The notes beneath the pieces are model-generated. The model was not told the DNA's origin and did no database searches. It saw only the letters and a program-made list of their open reading frames with translations. Positions 27,372-35,944 of a DNA stretch of 45,602 nt are shown here, piece by piece. The position numbers and the translations under genes are program-made. Each line of letters opens with the position of its first letter. Within the stretch, counting starts at the first letter, position 1. The stretch comes from Spirochaetes bacterium GWF1_51_8 (GTDB taxonomy: Bacteria; Spirochaetota; Brevinematia; Brevinematales; GWF1-51-8): positions 139,223 through 184,824 of the forward strand of contig MIBE01000010.1 of assembly GCA_001829415.1 (NCBI GenBank), given 5' to 3'.

Positions 27372-28820
27372 TTAAATCAAGCCCTCGATGGCTTTAGAAT
27401 CCTTTTTTCCTGTTTCTTTCCTGAGAAGTGAAATGCCGATCAGGGTGATGTCATCGTTCTTTCGTTTACCGTGAAGGTAGATCTCCAGATGCGAAAGGAC
27501 GTCGTCCATGATCTTATCGACAGGCTTGGACGAGTTGTCGCGGATGATTTCCCCGACACGGTCTTCGCCCCAGAGCGTCCCCGACGGGTCGAATTCTTCG
27601 AAGAGGCCGTCGGTAAACAGCACGATCTTATCCTTGGGCTTGAAATCGAGGGTCTTGAACTGGTAGATAAGGTTTTGCTTCATCCCGATCATCTTACCTG
27701 TGGGCTTGAGAGCGACGGCTTTTTTATTTCGGATAAAGTACTGGTCGGGATGCCCGGCGGACGAGTAGGTCAGTTTTCCATGATTCATATCGATATCGAG
27801 GATGATGCAGGAGAAAAAGAAGTTCAGCGAGTAGTGCAGGATGAATTCGTTATTGAGGATTTCGAGGAGTTCCTCGGGCTGGGAAATGACTTCCTTCATT
27901 TTTTCGTATTCGCTCTTGATCAGCATTGTTAAAAGCGCGGCCTGAATTCCATGCCCGGTGGCGTCGGCGAGGAACACACGGAAAAACCCGGGCTTCATTT
28001 CGACTATATCGTAGACGTCGCCCCCGATCATTGTCAAAGGGAGGTACTTGATATGGAACTCGCAGTTCTCGAACTTGTCCGTATTCCGGGGCAGGATATT
28101 CGCCTGGATTTTTTTCGCGATCTGTAAATCGATGCTGGTCAGGTTTTCTTTCTTCTGGAGCTCATCGAACGCGAAATCGAGGGGTTTCACGAATACATAG
28201 TAATTCAGGAAGATCACCGAGAAGAAAAGGAGAAGCAGGGATGCCGAGAGGATAAAGATAAAGATAGTCAGAAGTTGGCCGATCTCGATGGAGGTCTTCT
28301 CCTCTAGCGATTTATATGCCTTCGCGATTGTTTCGAACGCACGGATCGCATCGCTCTCGTTCATAAACACAAATTCCTGAACTTCGGCCTGATTGAATTT
28401 GCCGGAACTTTTAAGCCGAATCGCGGTGACAAGTTTCTGTCCGTAGATACCGGCGGTCTGGTAGATCGTGTTTAACGCCTGATCTTCCTCGGGCGTGATA
28501 TAGGAAAGGTGGCGGTATTCGCGGACCGTCTCGAATAACAACGCGAGCTTATCGTTGAACACGTCCACGCTCGATACGTCGGATGTCATGAGATAGATAT
28601 AGTAGTAATGCATGACCCCGCCGTACCCGAGGAGCGACTTGATATCCATAAGATATTTCTGGCGCGGGATGATCTCAGTCTGGTAGTAGTCGTATTTGTC
28701 CTGGTAGGTCTTGAACGCTAAAAATACAATGAGCGCGATGATCGACAGATTCGCGGCGTTGAGGATTGTGAGGAATCGGAACTTCTTAGAAGTAGGGAGT
28801 ATTCGAAACCATGAAAACAT
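27372..28820 (-). CDS. Membrane SpoIIE-type (PP2C) serine phosphatase
   Basis: The 482-residue protein has TM1 (about 18-38), a helical extracytoplasmic sensor of about 145 residues (39-185), TM2 (about 188-212), a short linker and a PP2C/SpoIIE domain (about 230-470). The catalytic metal-ligand motifs are complete: GGDVYD, ADATGHG, TDGLFEEF and NDDIT. The domain is clearly paralogous to that of the phosphatase at 4875: both have IAKxIQ, ILPR, GHGxQAAL and SAGHPxQY blocks. It would dephosphorylate an STAS-type antagonist; the STAS gene at 26369 lies 658 nt downstream and is a candidate, although its canonical Ser is missing. The start at 28820 has AAAGG upstream, and a consensus-like promoter lies at 28900-28928. 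Confidence 0.9.
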   Translation of the reverse strand: MFSWFRILPTSKKFRFLTILNAANLSIIALIVFLAFKTYQDKYDYYQTEIIPRQKYLMDIKSLLGYGGVMHYYYIYLMTSDVSSVDVFNDKLALLFETVREYRHLSYITPEEDQALNTIYQTAGIYGQKLVTAIRLKSSGKFNQAEVQEFVFMNESDAIRAFETIAKAYKSLEEKTSIEIGQLLTIFIFILSASLLLLFFSVIFLNYYVFVKPLDFAFDELQKKENLTSIDLQIAKKIQANILPRNTDKFENCEFHIKYLPLTMIGGDVYDIVEMKPGFFRVFLADATGHGIQAALLTMLIKSEYEKMKEVISQPEELLEILNNEFILHYSLNFFFSCIILDIDMNHGKLTYSSAGHPDQYFIRNKKAVALKPTGKMIGMKQNLIYQFKTLDFKPKDKIVLFTDGLFEEFDPSGTLWGEDRVGEIIRDNSSKPVDKIMDDVLSHLEIYLHGKRKNDDITLIGISLLRKETGKKDSKAIEGLI

Positions 28821-28899
28821 AGCTAACCTTTCTCATTGATAGCGCTCTTATTACTATATGGCATTTTCATACCACTAAATACTAAGGAGTGACTATAGT

Positions 28900-28928
28900 A
28901 TTGTATCGTCATTAAGGGTCTAAGTCAA
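28900..28928 (-). promoter_or_regulatory. Sigma70-type promoter for the second SpoIIE phosphatase
   Basis: On the minus strand TTGACT (28928-28923), a 17-nt spacer and TACAAT (28905-28900) form a near-consensus promoter. The mRNA would have a leader of about 73 nt before the ATG at 28820. Confidence 0.7.
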
Positions 28929-28963
28929 TGCAAAATTTGTTCGGATAGAAGAGTCTCGGATTA

Positions 28964-28992
28964 TTGATTCTTTTCCGTCCGCTCTTTAAAAT
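28964..28992 (+). promoter_or_regulatory. Sigma70-type promoter for the glycosyltransferase gene
   Basis: TTGATT (28964-28969), a 17-nt spacer and TAAAAT (28987-28992) precede the ATG at 29025 by 32 nt. It is divergent from the phosphatase promoter, with 35 nt between the two -35 boxes. Confidence 0.6.
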
Positions 28993-29024
28993 ACGAAAAC
29001 CCGTTAACACGAAAGGCAGGTTTT

Positions 29025-30794
29025 ATGCATCCGACCGAATACCGGGCGATTCCCGAAGAATTAAAGAAGACGAAAAAACTGTCCGTGCTCATGCCGTACC
29101 TTAACGAGCAGGACATTATTGTCAAAAACACCCGCGAGGTCGTCTCCATCCTGAAGGAACTCGGCATCAACTACGAGATCGTCCTGATCGACGACGGCTC
29201 CACCGATAACTCGTTCGAACTGCTGAAAAAGGAATTCGGTAAGGACAAAAAGATCAAGCTCATCCGAAATCACCAGAATTTCGGGAAGGGGTGGGTGATC
29301 AAGACCGGGTTCGAGTATTCCTCGGGCGACTATATCCTCTTCCTCGATTCCGACCTCGAGCTTTCGCCGTACCACATCCCGAACTTCTTCCGCGTCATGA
29401 TGGAACAGGGCGCCGACGCCGTGATCGGGTCGAAGCTTCACGACGACTCGGTGCTGGACTATCCCAAGGCGCGAAGGTTTTTCAGCAATTCCTACTACTT
29501 AATGGTAAAAATCCTATTCGGCCTGCCGATCATGGACTCGCAGACCGGGATTAAGCTCTTCACCCGTGAGGCTCTCGAGGTTTCGCTCCCGAGGCTTCTG
29601 GTAAAACGTTGGGCATTCGATATCGAATTACTGCTGATCCTGCACAAGCATAAAATGAAAATCGCGGCCGCCCCTATCGAACTTAAATTCTCGCGGGGGG
29701 CGTTCGGGAAGATTCGTGTGAACAGTATCGTGCATTTCTTCACCGATACGATGGCGATCTTTTTCCGCGATAAGATACTCCGTTTCTACGAGCGCAAGCT
29801 CGGCGAGAATATCCGCTATCATTATACATTTATCCTCTTTCAGGACAGGGTCTCGGAGTTCGAAGAGCGCTGCCTGCGGAAATTCCTCGAGATCAACTAC
29901 GAAGGGTACGATGTGATCGTCACCGGCGAGACCGACTACGGTATCAAAGACCCCAAGCTCCGGTTCGTGAAATCCTCGGCGGAGTCTTACGCGAAGCGCT
30001 TAAGCGAGGTGACGGCGATTGTCAAGCTCAAGTCCGACTATGTGGTACTCTCCGCGCTGAACGCTTATCCCGACGGCAGGTTCTTCTTATCCGCGGGGCG
30101 TGTGCTGTCCCAGCCGGGAGTAGGCGCGGCGGGCGGGTTCTGTGTGCTCCGTTACGGCGCATCCGGCTACGAGATAATCGTCAACTCGGTCTCGAAGAGC
30201 ATCTTCCTCAACGCTAACCTGCATTACCGTTACCGCGCCGTGACGCCGAAAAAAGTTTCCGAACTCCAGCTCAACGGCATGATCGTGAAGACGGAATATG
30301 TCCGCGATTTAAAGGCGGCGGATGACACGGAAACAAAGCTCGAGTTTCTCCTTTCCCGCGCGGTCGAGAAGAACAAGGAGATACTGATGTACTCTCCCGA
30401 TCTCATGTTATATATGAGCTTTCCGGATAACTACTGGGACTTCATCGAGGGGATCGAGAACCAGATCAAGGCTCGTGTCATGCAGATGTTTTCCGATAAG
30501 TCGCGGAGAAGGCTCAAGGACTATAAGTTTCTAATCTCGATTGCGCTTCTCTTCTTCGTGACGGCGGGTTTCCTCATGGCCCTGATATTCAGGAGCACGA
30601 CGTTTATCCTCCCGGTCCTCGCTTACTACGGCATGCTTCTCTTGACAAGGGTATTGTTTTTCGGGCTAGTCACGGGGTTCAAAAGTTTCCTCCTGCTGGC
30701 GTGGGCGCAGTTATTTTACGGTTTTACTTTCCTGCGGGAGATCGCGAGGCATATCTTCGGCCCGGGGATAAAAAAATTCCTTCAGCGGTTTTAA
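29025..30794 (+). CDS. Membrane glycosyltransferase, family 2 (DPM1-like), with degenerate second GT-like domain
   Basis: The 589-residue protein begins with a GT-A domain of family GT2 (about 18-250): SVLMPYLNEQD, the nucleotide-sugar motif IDDGSTDNS, LFLDSDLELSP with the metal-binding DxD, and the acceptor-side DSQTGIKLF typical of dolichol-phosphate-mannose synthase relatives. Residues about 265-480 (FILFQDRVSEFEE, NAYPDGRFFLSAG, YSPDLMLYMSFPDNYWDFIE) resemble a second GT2 domain that has lost its DxD motif. Two to four TM helices (about 505-575) anchor the C-terminus. It probably transfers a sugar to a lipid carrier or envelope glycan; the substrate cannot be read. It is the first gene of a plus-strand run leading to pilB and has its own promoter. 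Confidence 0.85.
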   Translation: MHPTEYRAIPEELKKTKKLSVLMPYLNEQDIIVKNTREVVSILKELGINYEIVLIDDGSTDNSFELLKKEFGKDKKIKLIRNHQNFGKGWVIKTGFEYSSGDYILFLDSDLELSPYHIPNFFRVMMEQGADAVIGSKLHDDSVLDYPKARRFFSNSYYLMVKILFGLPIMDSQTGIKLFTREALEVSLPRLLVKRWAFDIELLLILHKHKMKIAAAPIELKFSRGAFGKIRVNSIVHFFTDTMAIFFRDKILRFYERKLGENIRYHYTFILFQDRVSEFEERCLRKFLEINYEGYDVIVTGETDYGIKDPKLRFVKSSAESYAKRLSEVTAIVKLKSDYVVLSALNAYPDGRFFLSAGRVLSQPGVGAAGGFCVLRYGASGYEIIVNSVSKSIFLNANLHYRYRAVTPKKVSELQLNGMIVKTEYVRDLKAADDTETKLEFLLSRAVEKNKEILMYSPDLMLYMSFPDNYWDFIEGIENQIKARVMQMFSDKSRRRLKDYKFLISIALLFFVTAGFLMALIFRSTTFILPVLAYYGMLLLTRVLFFGLVTGFKSFLLLAWAQLFYGFTFLREIARHIFGPGIKKFLQRF

Positions 30795-30799
30795 TAGAT

Positions 30800-30828
30800 T
30801 TGTCATTTTCGCATTTGTAAATTAGAAT
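30800..30828 (+). promoter_or_regulatory. Sigma70-type promoter for pilB
   Basis: TTGTCA (30800-30805), a 17-nt spacer and TAGAAT (30823-30828) lie between the glycosyltransferase stop and the pilB ATG at 30854, which has GGGAG upstream. Confidence 0.65.
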
Positions 30829-30853
30829 AGTATGAGCTTCTTGGGAGTATCTT

Positions 30854-32542
30854 ATGCCGAATGTTTTTAAAAAGACCCTCGGGGAAATTCTTCTTGAAAA
30901 TGGGATCATCGAAAGAAAAGCGTTGAACGAAGCGATGATGCAGCAGATCAAGACGGGTAAAAAGCTCGGTAAAATCCTCCGCGAAAAGGGCCTGATCGAC
31001 GAATCGACGCTTTACTCGTTCCTCCAGGGGCAGTTGGGTATCCATTTCACCGAGAACATCGAGATCGATCCGAAACCCGAATTCTTCGCCCATCTGCCGT
31101 TACGCTACTGTAAGAACAAAGTGATCGCGCCGGTCGAGGTCACCCCTAAGACGATAAAGGTCTTCGTATCCGAACCCTCGAACACCGGGATGCTGAACGA
31201 GATTTCTTTTCTGTCGGGCCGTGTGGTCGAAGTGGAATATGCCACCGAGGGAGCGATATCCGAATACCTCGAACGCGCCGGAGCGGCGGGCAGCGGAAAG
31301 CTCACTATGAAGGGCGCGGATTTTATGGAAACGGAAATCGAACGTGAGGAGAAAAAGGAAGAATTGTCCGAGGACGATTCTCCTGTCGTGCGATTCGTCG
31401 ATGAAACGATCCGCGCGGCTATCGAACGGAAAGCCTCCGATATCCATTTCGAGGTCTATGAAAAAATCGCGCTCCTGCGTTTCCGTGTGGACGGCGTCCT
31501 ATTGAAGGGCGAAGAGATCGATATGCGGATGTATCCCGCGATCATCTCGAGGCTGAAGATCATGGCGGAACTGGACATTTCGGAGAAACGTCTTCCCCAG
31601 GACGGACGCATCATGATCCGGCATGACGAACGCCAGATCGATATCCGCGTGTCGGTCATCCCGACCGTGTTCGGCGAGGGAATAGTTCTCCGTATCCTCG
31701 ACAAGGGCAAGTCGATGCGGACACTCGACGATATCGGGTTCAATAAAACGATGATCGCGGATATCAAAAGGGAATCGCGTAAACCGTACGGGATGGTGCT
31801 TGTCACGGGCCCTACCGGAAGCGGGAAGACCACCACCCTTTACGCCGTCCTCCAATACGTCCTTCAATTTGAAAACAAGATACTGACTGTCGAAGACCCC
31901 GTGGAATACCAGATCGCGGGGATCTCGCAGGTGCAGGTTCATTCCGAAATAGGTCTGACATTCGCGGCGGGACTTCGCGCGTTTTTGCGCCACGACCCGG
32001 ACATTATCATGGTCGGCGAAATCCGAGACCGTGAGACCGCGGATATCGCGGTGCGCGCGGCGCTCACAGGCCACCTCGTGCTGACCACGGTGCATACCAA
32101 CGACGCGGCGGCGAGTTTGACCCGTTTTGTCGATATGGGTATTCCGCCGTATCTCCTGACATCCACTGTCAACCTGATCATCGCCCAGCGTCTCGTGCGC
32201 ACGATCTGCCCGCACTGTAAGGAAGAGAAGAAACTGACCGCCCAAGATATCAAGGCTCTCGGCCTCGGCGACGAGTTCAAGAGCGGGCAGAAGGTCTCTT
32301 ATGGTAAGGGTTGTAAGTCGTGCAACAAAACCGGTTACCAGGGACGTATGCCGATCTTCGAAGTGCTGAAGCTGACCGATACGCTCAAGGCGGCGGTGCT
32401 GAAAGGCGAATCGTCGTTCGAGATAAAAAACCTCGCCCGGAAGGAAGGGATGCTGATGCTCCGCGATTCCGGGATCGAACTGGTGAAAAGCGGGATGACG
32501 ACAATCGAAGAAATCGAGAAGATAGTGGCCTTGGGAGAATAG
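30854..32542 (+). CDS. pilB: Type IV pilus/type II secretion assembly ATPase (PilB/GspE family)
   Basis: The 562-residue ATPase starts with an MshEN-type N-terminal domain made of two 24-residue motifs (TLGEILLENGIIERKALNEA and KLGKILREKGLIDESTLYSF), the c-di-GMP-binding pattern. The rest of the T2SSE N-domain follows (about 60-150). The ATPase core has Walker A GPTGSGKTTT (about 319-328), Asp box and Walker B IIMVGEIRDRETADIA, the His box LTTVHTNDA, and a four-Cys zinc site (CPHC near 451 and CKSC near 486). It powers pilus polymerisation or secretion at the inner membrane. pilC follows after one base (stop at 32542, ATG at 32544). PilT, PilM-Q and pilins are not in the window, so GspE of a secretion system remains possible. 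Confidence 0.93.
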   Translation: MPNVFKKTLGEILLENGIIERKALNEAMMQQIKTGKKLGKILREKGLIDESTLYSFLQGQLGIHFTENIEIDPKPEFFAHLPLRYCKNKVIAPVEVTPKTIKVFVSEPSNTGMLNEISFLSGRVVEVEYATEGAISEYLERAGAAGSGKLTMKGADFMETEIEREEKKEELSEDDSPVVRFVDETIRAAIERKASDIHFEVYEKIALLRFRVDGVLLKGEEIDMRMYPAIISRLKIMAELDISEKRLPQDGRIMIRHDERQIDIRVSVIPTVFGEGIVLRILDKGKSMRTLDDIGFNKTMIADIKRESRKPYGMVLVTGPTGSGKTTTLYAVLQYVLQFENKILTVEDPVEYQIAGISQVQVHSEIGLTFAAGLRAFLRHDPDIIMVGEIRDRETADIAVRAALTGHLVLTTVHTNDAAASLTRFVDMGIPPYLLTSTVNLIIAQRLVRTICPHCKEEKKLTAQDIKALGLGDEFKSGQKVSYGKGCKSCNKTGYQGRMPIFEVLKLTDTLKAAVLKGESSFEIKNLARKEGMLMLRDSGIELVKSGMTTIEEIEKIVALGE

Positions 32543-32543
32543 G

Positions 32544-33731
32544 ATGATCTTTACTTACGAAGCCTTCAACAACAGCGGCGAGAAGATTGTCGGGACGATA
32601 GACGCCGAACGGAAGGAAGAAGTCGCCGGGATACTGTACGAACAGCACCTGATAGTCAGTAAGGTCAATCCGGTAAAAAGCGGCGGCTCGATCCGTGTCA
32701 AGGCCGACGAACTCATTATCTTCACCCGCCTTCTCGCGACCGCCATCAACGCCAGTGTGCCGTTAACCCGGGCGCTCGAGATCACGATGGAAGAGCTTGC
32801 CCCGTCCAGCCCGCTCAGGATTATCATCCTCTCCATTCTCCACCAGTTGAAAGTCGGTAAAGCCCTCTCGGATTCGTTATACATGTACCAGAACGTTTTC
32901 TCGGAACTGTTTGTCAACATGGTCCGTTCGGGAGAACGCTCCGGTAAGCTCGGGCAGGCGTTGAGCGAGGTACTGAAATACCTCACCAAGCGTTACGAGC
33001 TGAAAAAGAAGATATCGTCCGCGCTTCTCTACCCGGGATTCGTGTTCGGTTTCGCGGTGATCATATTGGGCTTTTTCGTTTCCGTAATCATCCCGCAGTT
33101 CAAGGAAAGCTATTCAAGTTTCGGCGGTGAATTGCCGGAATTCACGGCCGGGCTGATGGCCGTGGCGGACTGGTTCCGCGCGAACTTCGTCTACCTCGGG
33201 ATCGGTGTCGCGGGCGCGGTCGTTTTCGGCCGGTATTACTTCCGCACCGATAAAGGCCGTCTGATCTACGAAAAGATACTTTTCAATCTGCCTGTGGTGG
33301 GCGGACTCTATAAAATGGACTTGATCTCGCGATTCACGCGCACTCTTTCGGTGTTGCTCCTCAATGGTATCACGCTCGTGGACGCGCTCGAACTGGTGCA
33401 GGGCGTGGTGAATAACCGTGTGTTCGAGGCGACGATCCTCGACGCGATCCACAACCTCACCCAGGGCAAAAGCTTTACCGCGTCGCTCAAGCAGAATAAG
33501 TATATCCCGACCATCCTCATCCAGATGGCGGCGATGGGCGAAGAGTCGGGACGTCTCGCGCAGTTGATGGACAACCTTTCGGACTTCTACGAGAAGGAAG
33601 TCGACGTCGCGGTCGAGAAACTGACCTCCGTGCTCACCCCGATCCTGATCGCCTTCATCGGCATTATCATCGGCGTGATCGTGATCGGGCTGTTCCTCCC
33701 GATATTCAATCTTTCGGAAATGGTGAAATAA
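32544..33731 (+). CDS. pilC: Type IV pilus inner-membrane platform protein (PilC/GspF family)
   Basis: The 395-residue protein has the two T2SSF repeats expected of PilC/GspF, at about 65-190 (LATAINASVPLTRALEIT; MVRSGERSGKLGQAL) and 270-390 (LSVLLLNGITLVDALELV; MAAMGEESGRLAQLM). Three TM helices (about 165-190, 205-225 and 365-390) fit the known topology. The GE-x-SG-x-L motif in both repeats is conserved. It forms the membrane platform worked by PilB. It starts one base after the pilB stop with GGAG in the overlap region, so the two are co-translated. Confidence 0.94.
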   Translation: MIFTYEAFNNSGEKIVGTIDAERKEEVAGILYEQHLIVSKVNPVKSGGSIRVKADELIIFTRLLATAINASVPLTRALEITMEELAPSSPLRIIILSILHQLKVGKALSDSLYMYQNVFSELFVNMVRSGERSGKLGQALSEVLKYLTKRYELKKKISSALLYPGFVFGFAVIILGFFVSVIIPQFKESYSSFGGELPEFTAGLMAVADWFRANFVYLGIGVAGAVVFGRYYFRTDKGRLIYEKILFNLPVVGGLYKMDLISRFTRTLSVLLLNGITLVDALELVQGVVNNRVFEATILDAIHNLTQGKSFTASLKQNKYIPTILIQMAAMGEESGRLAQLMDNLSDFYEKEVDVAVEKLTSVLTPILIAFIGIIIGVIVIGLFLPIFNLSEMVK

Positions 33732-33733
33732 AT

Positions 33734-34687
33734 ATGAGCAGACCGCAGATAGCAGTCTTCCTCCAGACAGAGGAGAAATCGTTTTCAGTACGCGAGGAGC
33801 AGATTCTCAAACTCCGAAAATCGTTCATCTCGTACGACGTAGTGAACTGCCCTACCGAGGCTGAATTTATCCAGCATCTCCATAACGCGGCCTACGCGGT
33901 GACATGGTTCTTCAAGAAGGAATGGTACGCCGTGGCGCCGTTTCTGCAAACGGTATTTACTCCCGCCGCAGGCAAGGAATGGATAGAGCCCGATCCGTCG
34001 GGACGTATTTCCGTGATCTTCGGCCGTTTCCACGGTAAGATCATGCGCGAATCACTCCTTTCCATGATCCTTTATTTCAACAGGAAAGTCGGAACGGCTA
34101 TCCAGAACCAGTCCGACAGGAAGTGGGACAGGGACGCGTTTTTCAATACCCATTCTCTGACACGCCAGACGGCGGTCATTATCGGATACGGCAATATCGG
34201 GCGGGAGTGCGCGAAGGTTTTGAAGGCGCTCGGGTGTTCGGTAACGGGAGTGAAACGCGACCTGACGAAGGGCGCGGGCGACGGGATCGCCGACAAGGTG
34301 ATCGTGTTCGCGGATATCTTACCGGCGCTCCGTGACGCCGACCATGTGATACTGACATTGCCCGGCGGACGCGAGACCGATGGAATTTTCTCACGGGCGC
34401 ATCTTGAGGCGATGAAGAAAACCGCCTACCTCTATAATATGGGGCGCGGAAATTGCGTTTATGAGGACGATATGGTCTGGGCGATGATGCACTCGAAGAT
34501 TGCCGGGTTCTGGCTGGATGTTTTCGATAAGGAGCCGTTACCCCTCTCGTCGAAGCTCTGGCGGCTGCCGAATGTCATCCTGACGCCGCACGCGTCGGCG
34601 ATCAACTCGGAATACTTCGACCTTTACTTCGACGAACTGATTCAAATCGTGAACTACCTGGACAGCAAACGGGGAGGGACGGCGTGA
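33734..34687 (+). CDS. D-2-hydroxyacid dehydrogenase family oxidoreductase
   Basis: The 317-residue protein belongs to the D-isomer 2-hydroxyacid dehydrogenase family. The NAD-binding motif GYGNIGRECAKVLKALG (GxGxxG) lies at about 152-168. Catalytic residues are seen as Arg in NMGRGNCVYE, Glu in DVFDKEPLP and His in ILTPHASA. The N-terminal region contains TPAAGKEW and FHGKIMRESLLSMIL, typical of the branch acting on hydroxy acids such as phosphoglycerate-like substrates or glyoxylate; the substrate cannot be fixed. It begins 2 nt after pilC with no clear ribosome-binding site, so it is probably translated by coupling. It overlaps the next gene by 4 nt (GTGA). Confidence 0.85.
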   Translation: MSRPQIAVFLQTEEKSFSVREEQILKLRKSFISYDVVNCPTEAEFIQHLHNAAYAVTWFFKKEWYAVAPFLQTVFTPAAGKEWIEPDPSGRISVIFGRFHGKIMRESLLSMILYFNRKVGTAIQNQSDRKWDRDAFFNTHSLTRQTAVIIGYGNIGRECAKVLKALGCSVTGVKRDLTKGAGDGIADKVIVFADILPALRDADHVILTLPGGRETDGIFSRAHLEAMKKTAYLYNMGRGNCVYEDDMVWAMMHSKIAGFWLDVFDKEPLPLSSKLWRLPNVILTPHASAINSEYFDLYFDELIQIVNYLDSKRGGTA

Positions 34688-34968
34688 GCGTGTTCGAGAT
34701 CGGGATGCTGGTCTGTTTCGGGAGCGCATGGCCTGTGTCGATAATCAAGTCGCTCCGCGCGCGGACATGCCGGGGAAAAAGCCTGCCGTTTCTGATCATC
34801 GTCTTTACCGGGTATCTCAGCGGGATCGTGCATAAGGTGTTATTCAGCATGGACTTCGTGATCGGATTCTATATCCTGAACGCCGTCATGGTGCTTGCGG
34901 ATATTTTTGTCTACTTCCGGAATATGGGTCTCGACCGGAAACGCGAAACGGAAAATAAGCCCGAATAA
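34684..34968 (+). CDS. Small PQ-loop/SemiSWEET-like membrane protein
   Basis: The 94-residue protein starts at GTG 34684, overlapping the dehydrogenase stop as GTGA, with GGGGAGGG upstream. It has three hydrophobic segments (about 3-20, 36-56 and 60-78) followed by a charged tail. The pattern WPVSIIKSLRARTCRGKSLP, then TGYLSGIVHKV and NAVMVLADIFVYF, resembles one three-helix bundle of SemiSWEET/PQ-loop transporters: a Pro in helix 1, a Ser-Leu after the basic loop and an Asn in helix 3. The PQ pair itself is absent (WP). Such proteins can pass sugars or other small molecules as dimers. Coupling to the dehydrogenase suggests a shared pathway. The family call is tentative; the reading frame is secure. 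Confidence 0.55.
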   Translation: MSVFEIGMLVCFGSAWPVSIIKSLRARTCRGKSLPFLIIVFTGYLSGIVHKVLFSMDFVIGFYILNAVMVLADIFVYFRNMGLDRKRETENKPE

Positions 34969-34992
34969 AAGGTGCGGTGACGAATTTACATT

Positions 34993-35042
34993 GTCATCGC
35001 AAGACTGTCATGGCGAGCATGCCGAGCCATAGCTGAAACAAT
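34993..35042. repeat. Dispersed 50-bp intergenic repeat, copy A
   Basis: This segment (from GTCATCGCAAGACTGTCATG to GAAACAAT) matches the reverse complement of 44614-44661 at about four of five positions. The sequence shortly after it (CAAAATGACCTCGTCAATAA) also resembles 44661-44680. The pair therefore belongs to one repeat family inserted in opposite orientations. The remainder of the 34969-35202 gap holds a terminator at 35072-35097 and no gene. Confidence 0.6.
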
Positions 35043-35071
35043 GCCAAAATGACCTCGTCAATAAACCCAAA

Positions 35072-35097
35072 TAAAAAAGGGGCTTTTTCAAGCCCCG
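35072..35097 (-). terminator. Rho-independent terminator for the minus-strand lipoprotein gene
   Basis: Read on the minus strand, GGGGCTT (35096-35090) pairs with AAGCCCC (35085-35079) around a GAAA loop, followed by TTTTTT (35078-35073). It lies about 106 nt beyond the lipoprotein stop at 35203. Confidence 0.75.
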
Positions 35098-35202
35098 TTA
35101 ATTACTATTTCGATACGCCGGATTTTTCTTGATTTACTTTGAAAGTGATCATCCGGATGGAACTTTCTATTCTTTCATCGTTATTGACCAATCGGCTCCG
35201 GT

Positions 35203-35757
35203 CTACTTCTTAAACTTCAAGTCGCCGACCGAGTCGGCGGTCATCAGCGTCCATTTCCCGTTCAGCACCTTATAAGTGTTGATGTAATCGTAGTTATGCA
35301 GGGCGGGCATGATATAACGGATATAGACGGTGGCGTTGTCCTGTCCGAGTTTGACATAGTAACGCGCGGTCGGGGGATTCTTCAAGTTGCCCGAAGTCTC
35401 GCCCTTGGAAATCCCGGAAATCTCATCGGAGGTCAGCGGCGAGACATCGAACATAAACAGTCTCCATCCGAAGAGCGGTTTCCCGGAAACCAGCGTATTG
35501 AACTGCGCGCTGTATCCCGATACCCCGACTTCGAGCATGACGCCCATCATTTCACCCGTTTCGAGATACGTGTTCGTGATGATATACATAAACGTCTCGC
35601 GGACATCGTTGAAGATTGAATTGTACAGATTGGGGTCGGGACAATTCTCCTCGGTGTAGGGCACATATTTGAAATTATATTTGACAGGCTGATTGCAGGC
35701 GAGCACGGCGGAGAATACTACCGACAGTATTAAAGAAAACCTTACGGCGAATTTCAT
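35203..35757 (-). CDS. Putative lipoprotein of unknown function
   Basis: The start at ATG 35757 (184 residues) is chosen over one at 35802 because GGGAGAGG lies upstream and the protein then begins with a signal peptide (MKFAVRFSLILSVVFSAVLA) ending in a lipobox-like LAC. The mature part has alternating strand-like stretches (ETFMYIITNTYLETGEMMGV, ARYYVKLGQDNATVYIRYI). I recognise no family. It is probably anchored by lipid at the inner or outer membrane. It is divergent from the tRNA-Thr gene, transcribed alone, and followed by a good terminator. Confidence 0.75.
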   Translation of the reverse strand: MKFAVRFSLILSVVFSAVLACNQPVKYNFKYVPYTEENCPDPNLYNSIFNDVRETFMYIITNTYLETGEMMGVMLEVGVSGYSAQFNTLVSGKPLFGWRLFMFDVSPLTSDEISGISKGETSGNLKNPPTARYYVKLGQDNATVYIRYIMPALHNYDYINTYKVLNGKWTLMTADSVGDLKFKK

Positions 35758-35805
35758 AGACCTCTCCCGATTGACTTTTAAATAGTATACATCAAAACTC
35801 AATAT

Positions 35806-35834
35806 TTGACAAATTCGGCAGTTAAAATTATAAT
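35806..35834 (+). promoter_or_regulatory. Consensus sigma70 promoter of tRNA-Thr
   Basis: TTGACA (35806-35811), a 17-nt spacer and TATAAT (35829-35834) are a full consensus promoter. It lies 28 nt before the tRNA 5' end. Confidence 0.9.
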
Positions 35835-35862
35835 CTTTGCCTATGAATGAATGTGAATGAAT

Positions 35863-35935
35863 GCCGCTTTAGCTCAATTGGTAGAGCAGCTGACTTGTAA
35901 TCAGCAGGTTAAGGGTTCAAGTCCCTTAGGCGGCT
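35863..35935 (+). tRNA. tRNA-Thr (anticodon UGU)
   Basis: The 73-nt cloverleaf is complete. The acceptor GCCGCTT pairs with AGGCGGC (one G-U), the D arm is GCTC/GAGC, the anticodon stem GCTGA/TCAGC encloses the loop CTTGTAA with anticodon TGT, the variable loop is AGGTT, and the T arm AAGGG/CCCTT encloses TTCAAGT. The discriminator base is T. CCA is not encoded and must be added after transcription. A consensus promoter and a terminator flank it, so it is a single-gene unit. Confidence 0.97.
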
Positions 35936-35944
35936 ATTCCATCG

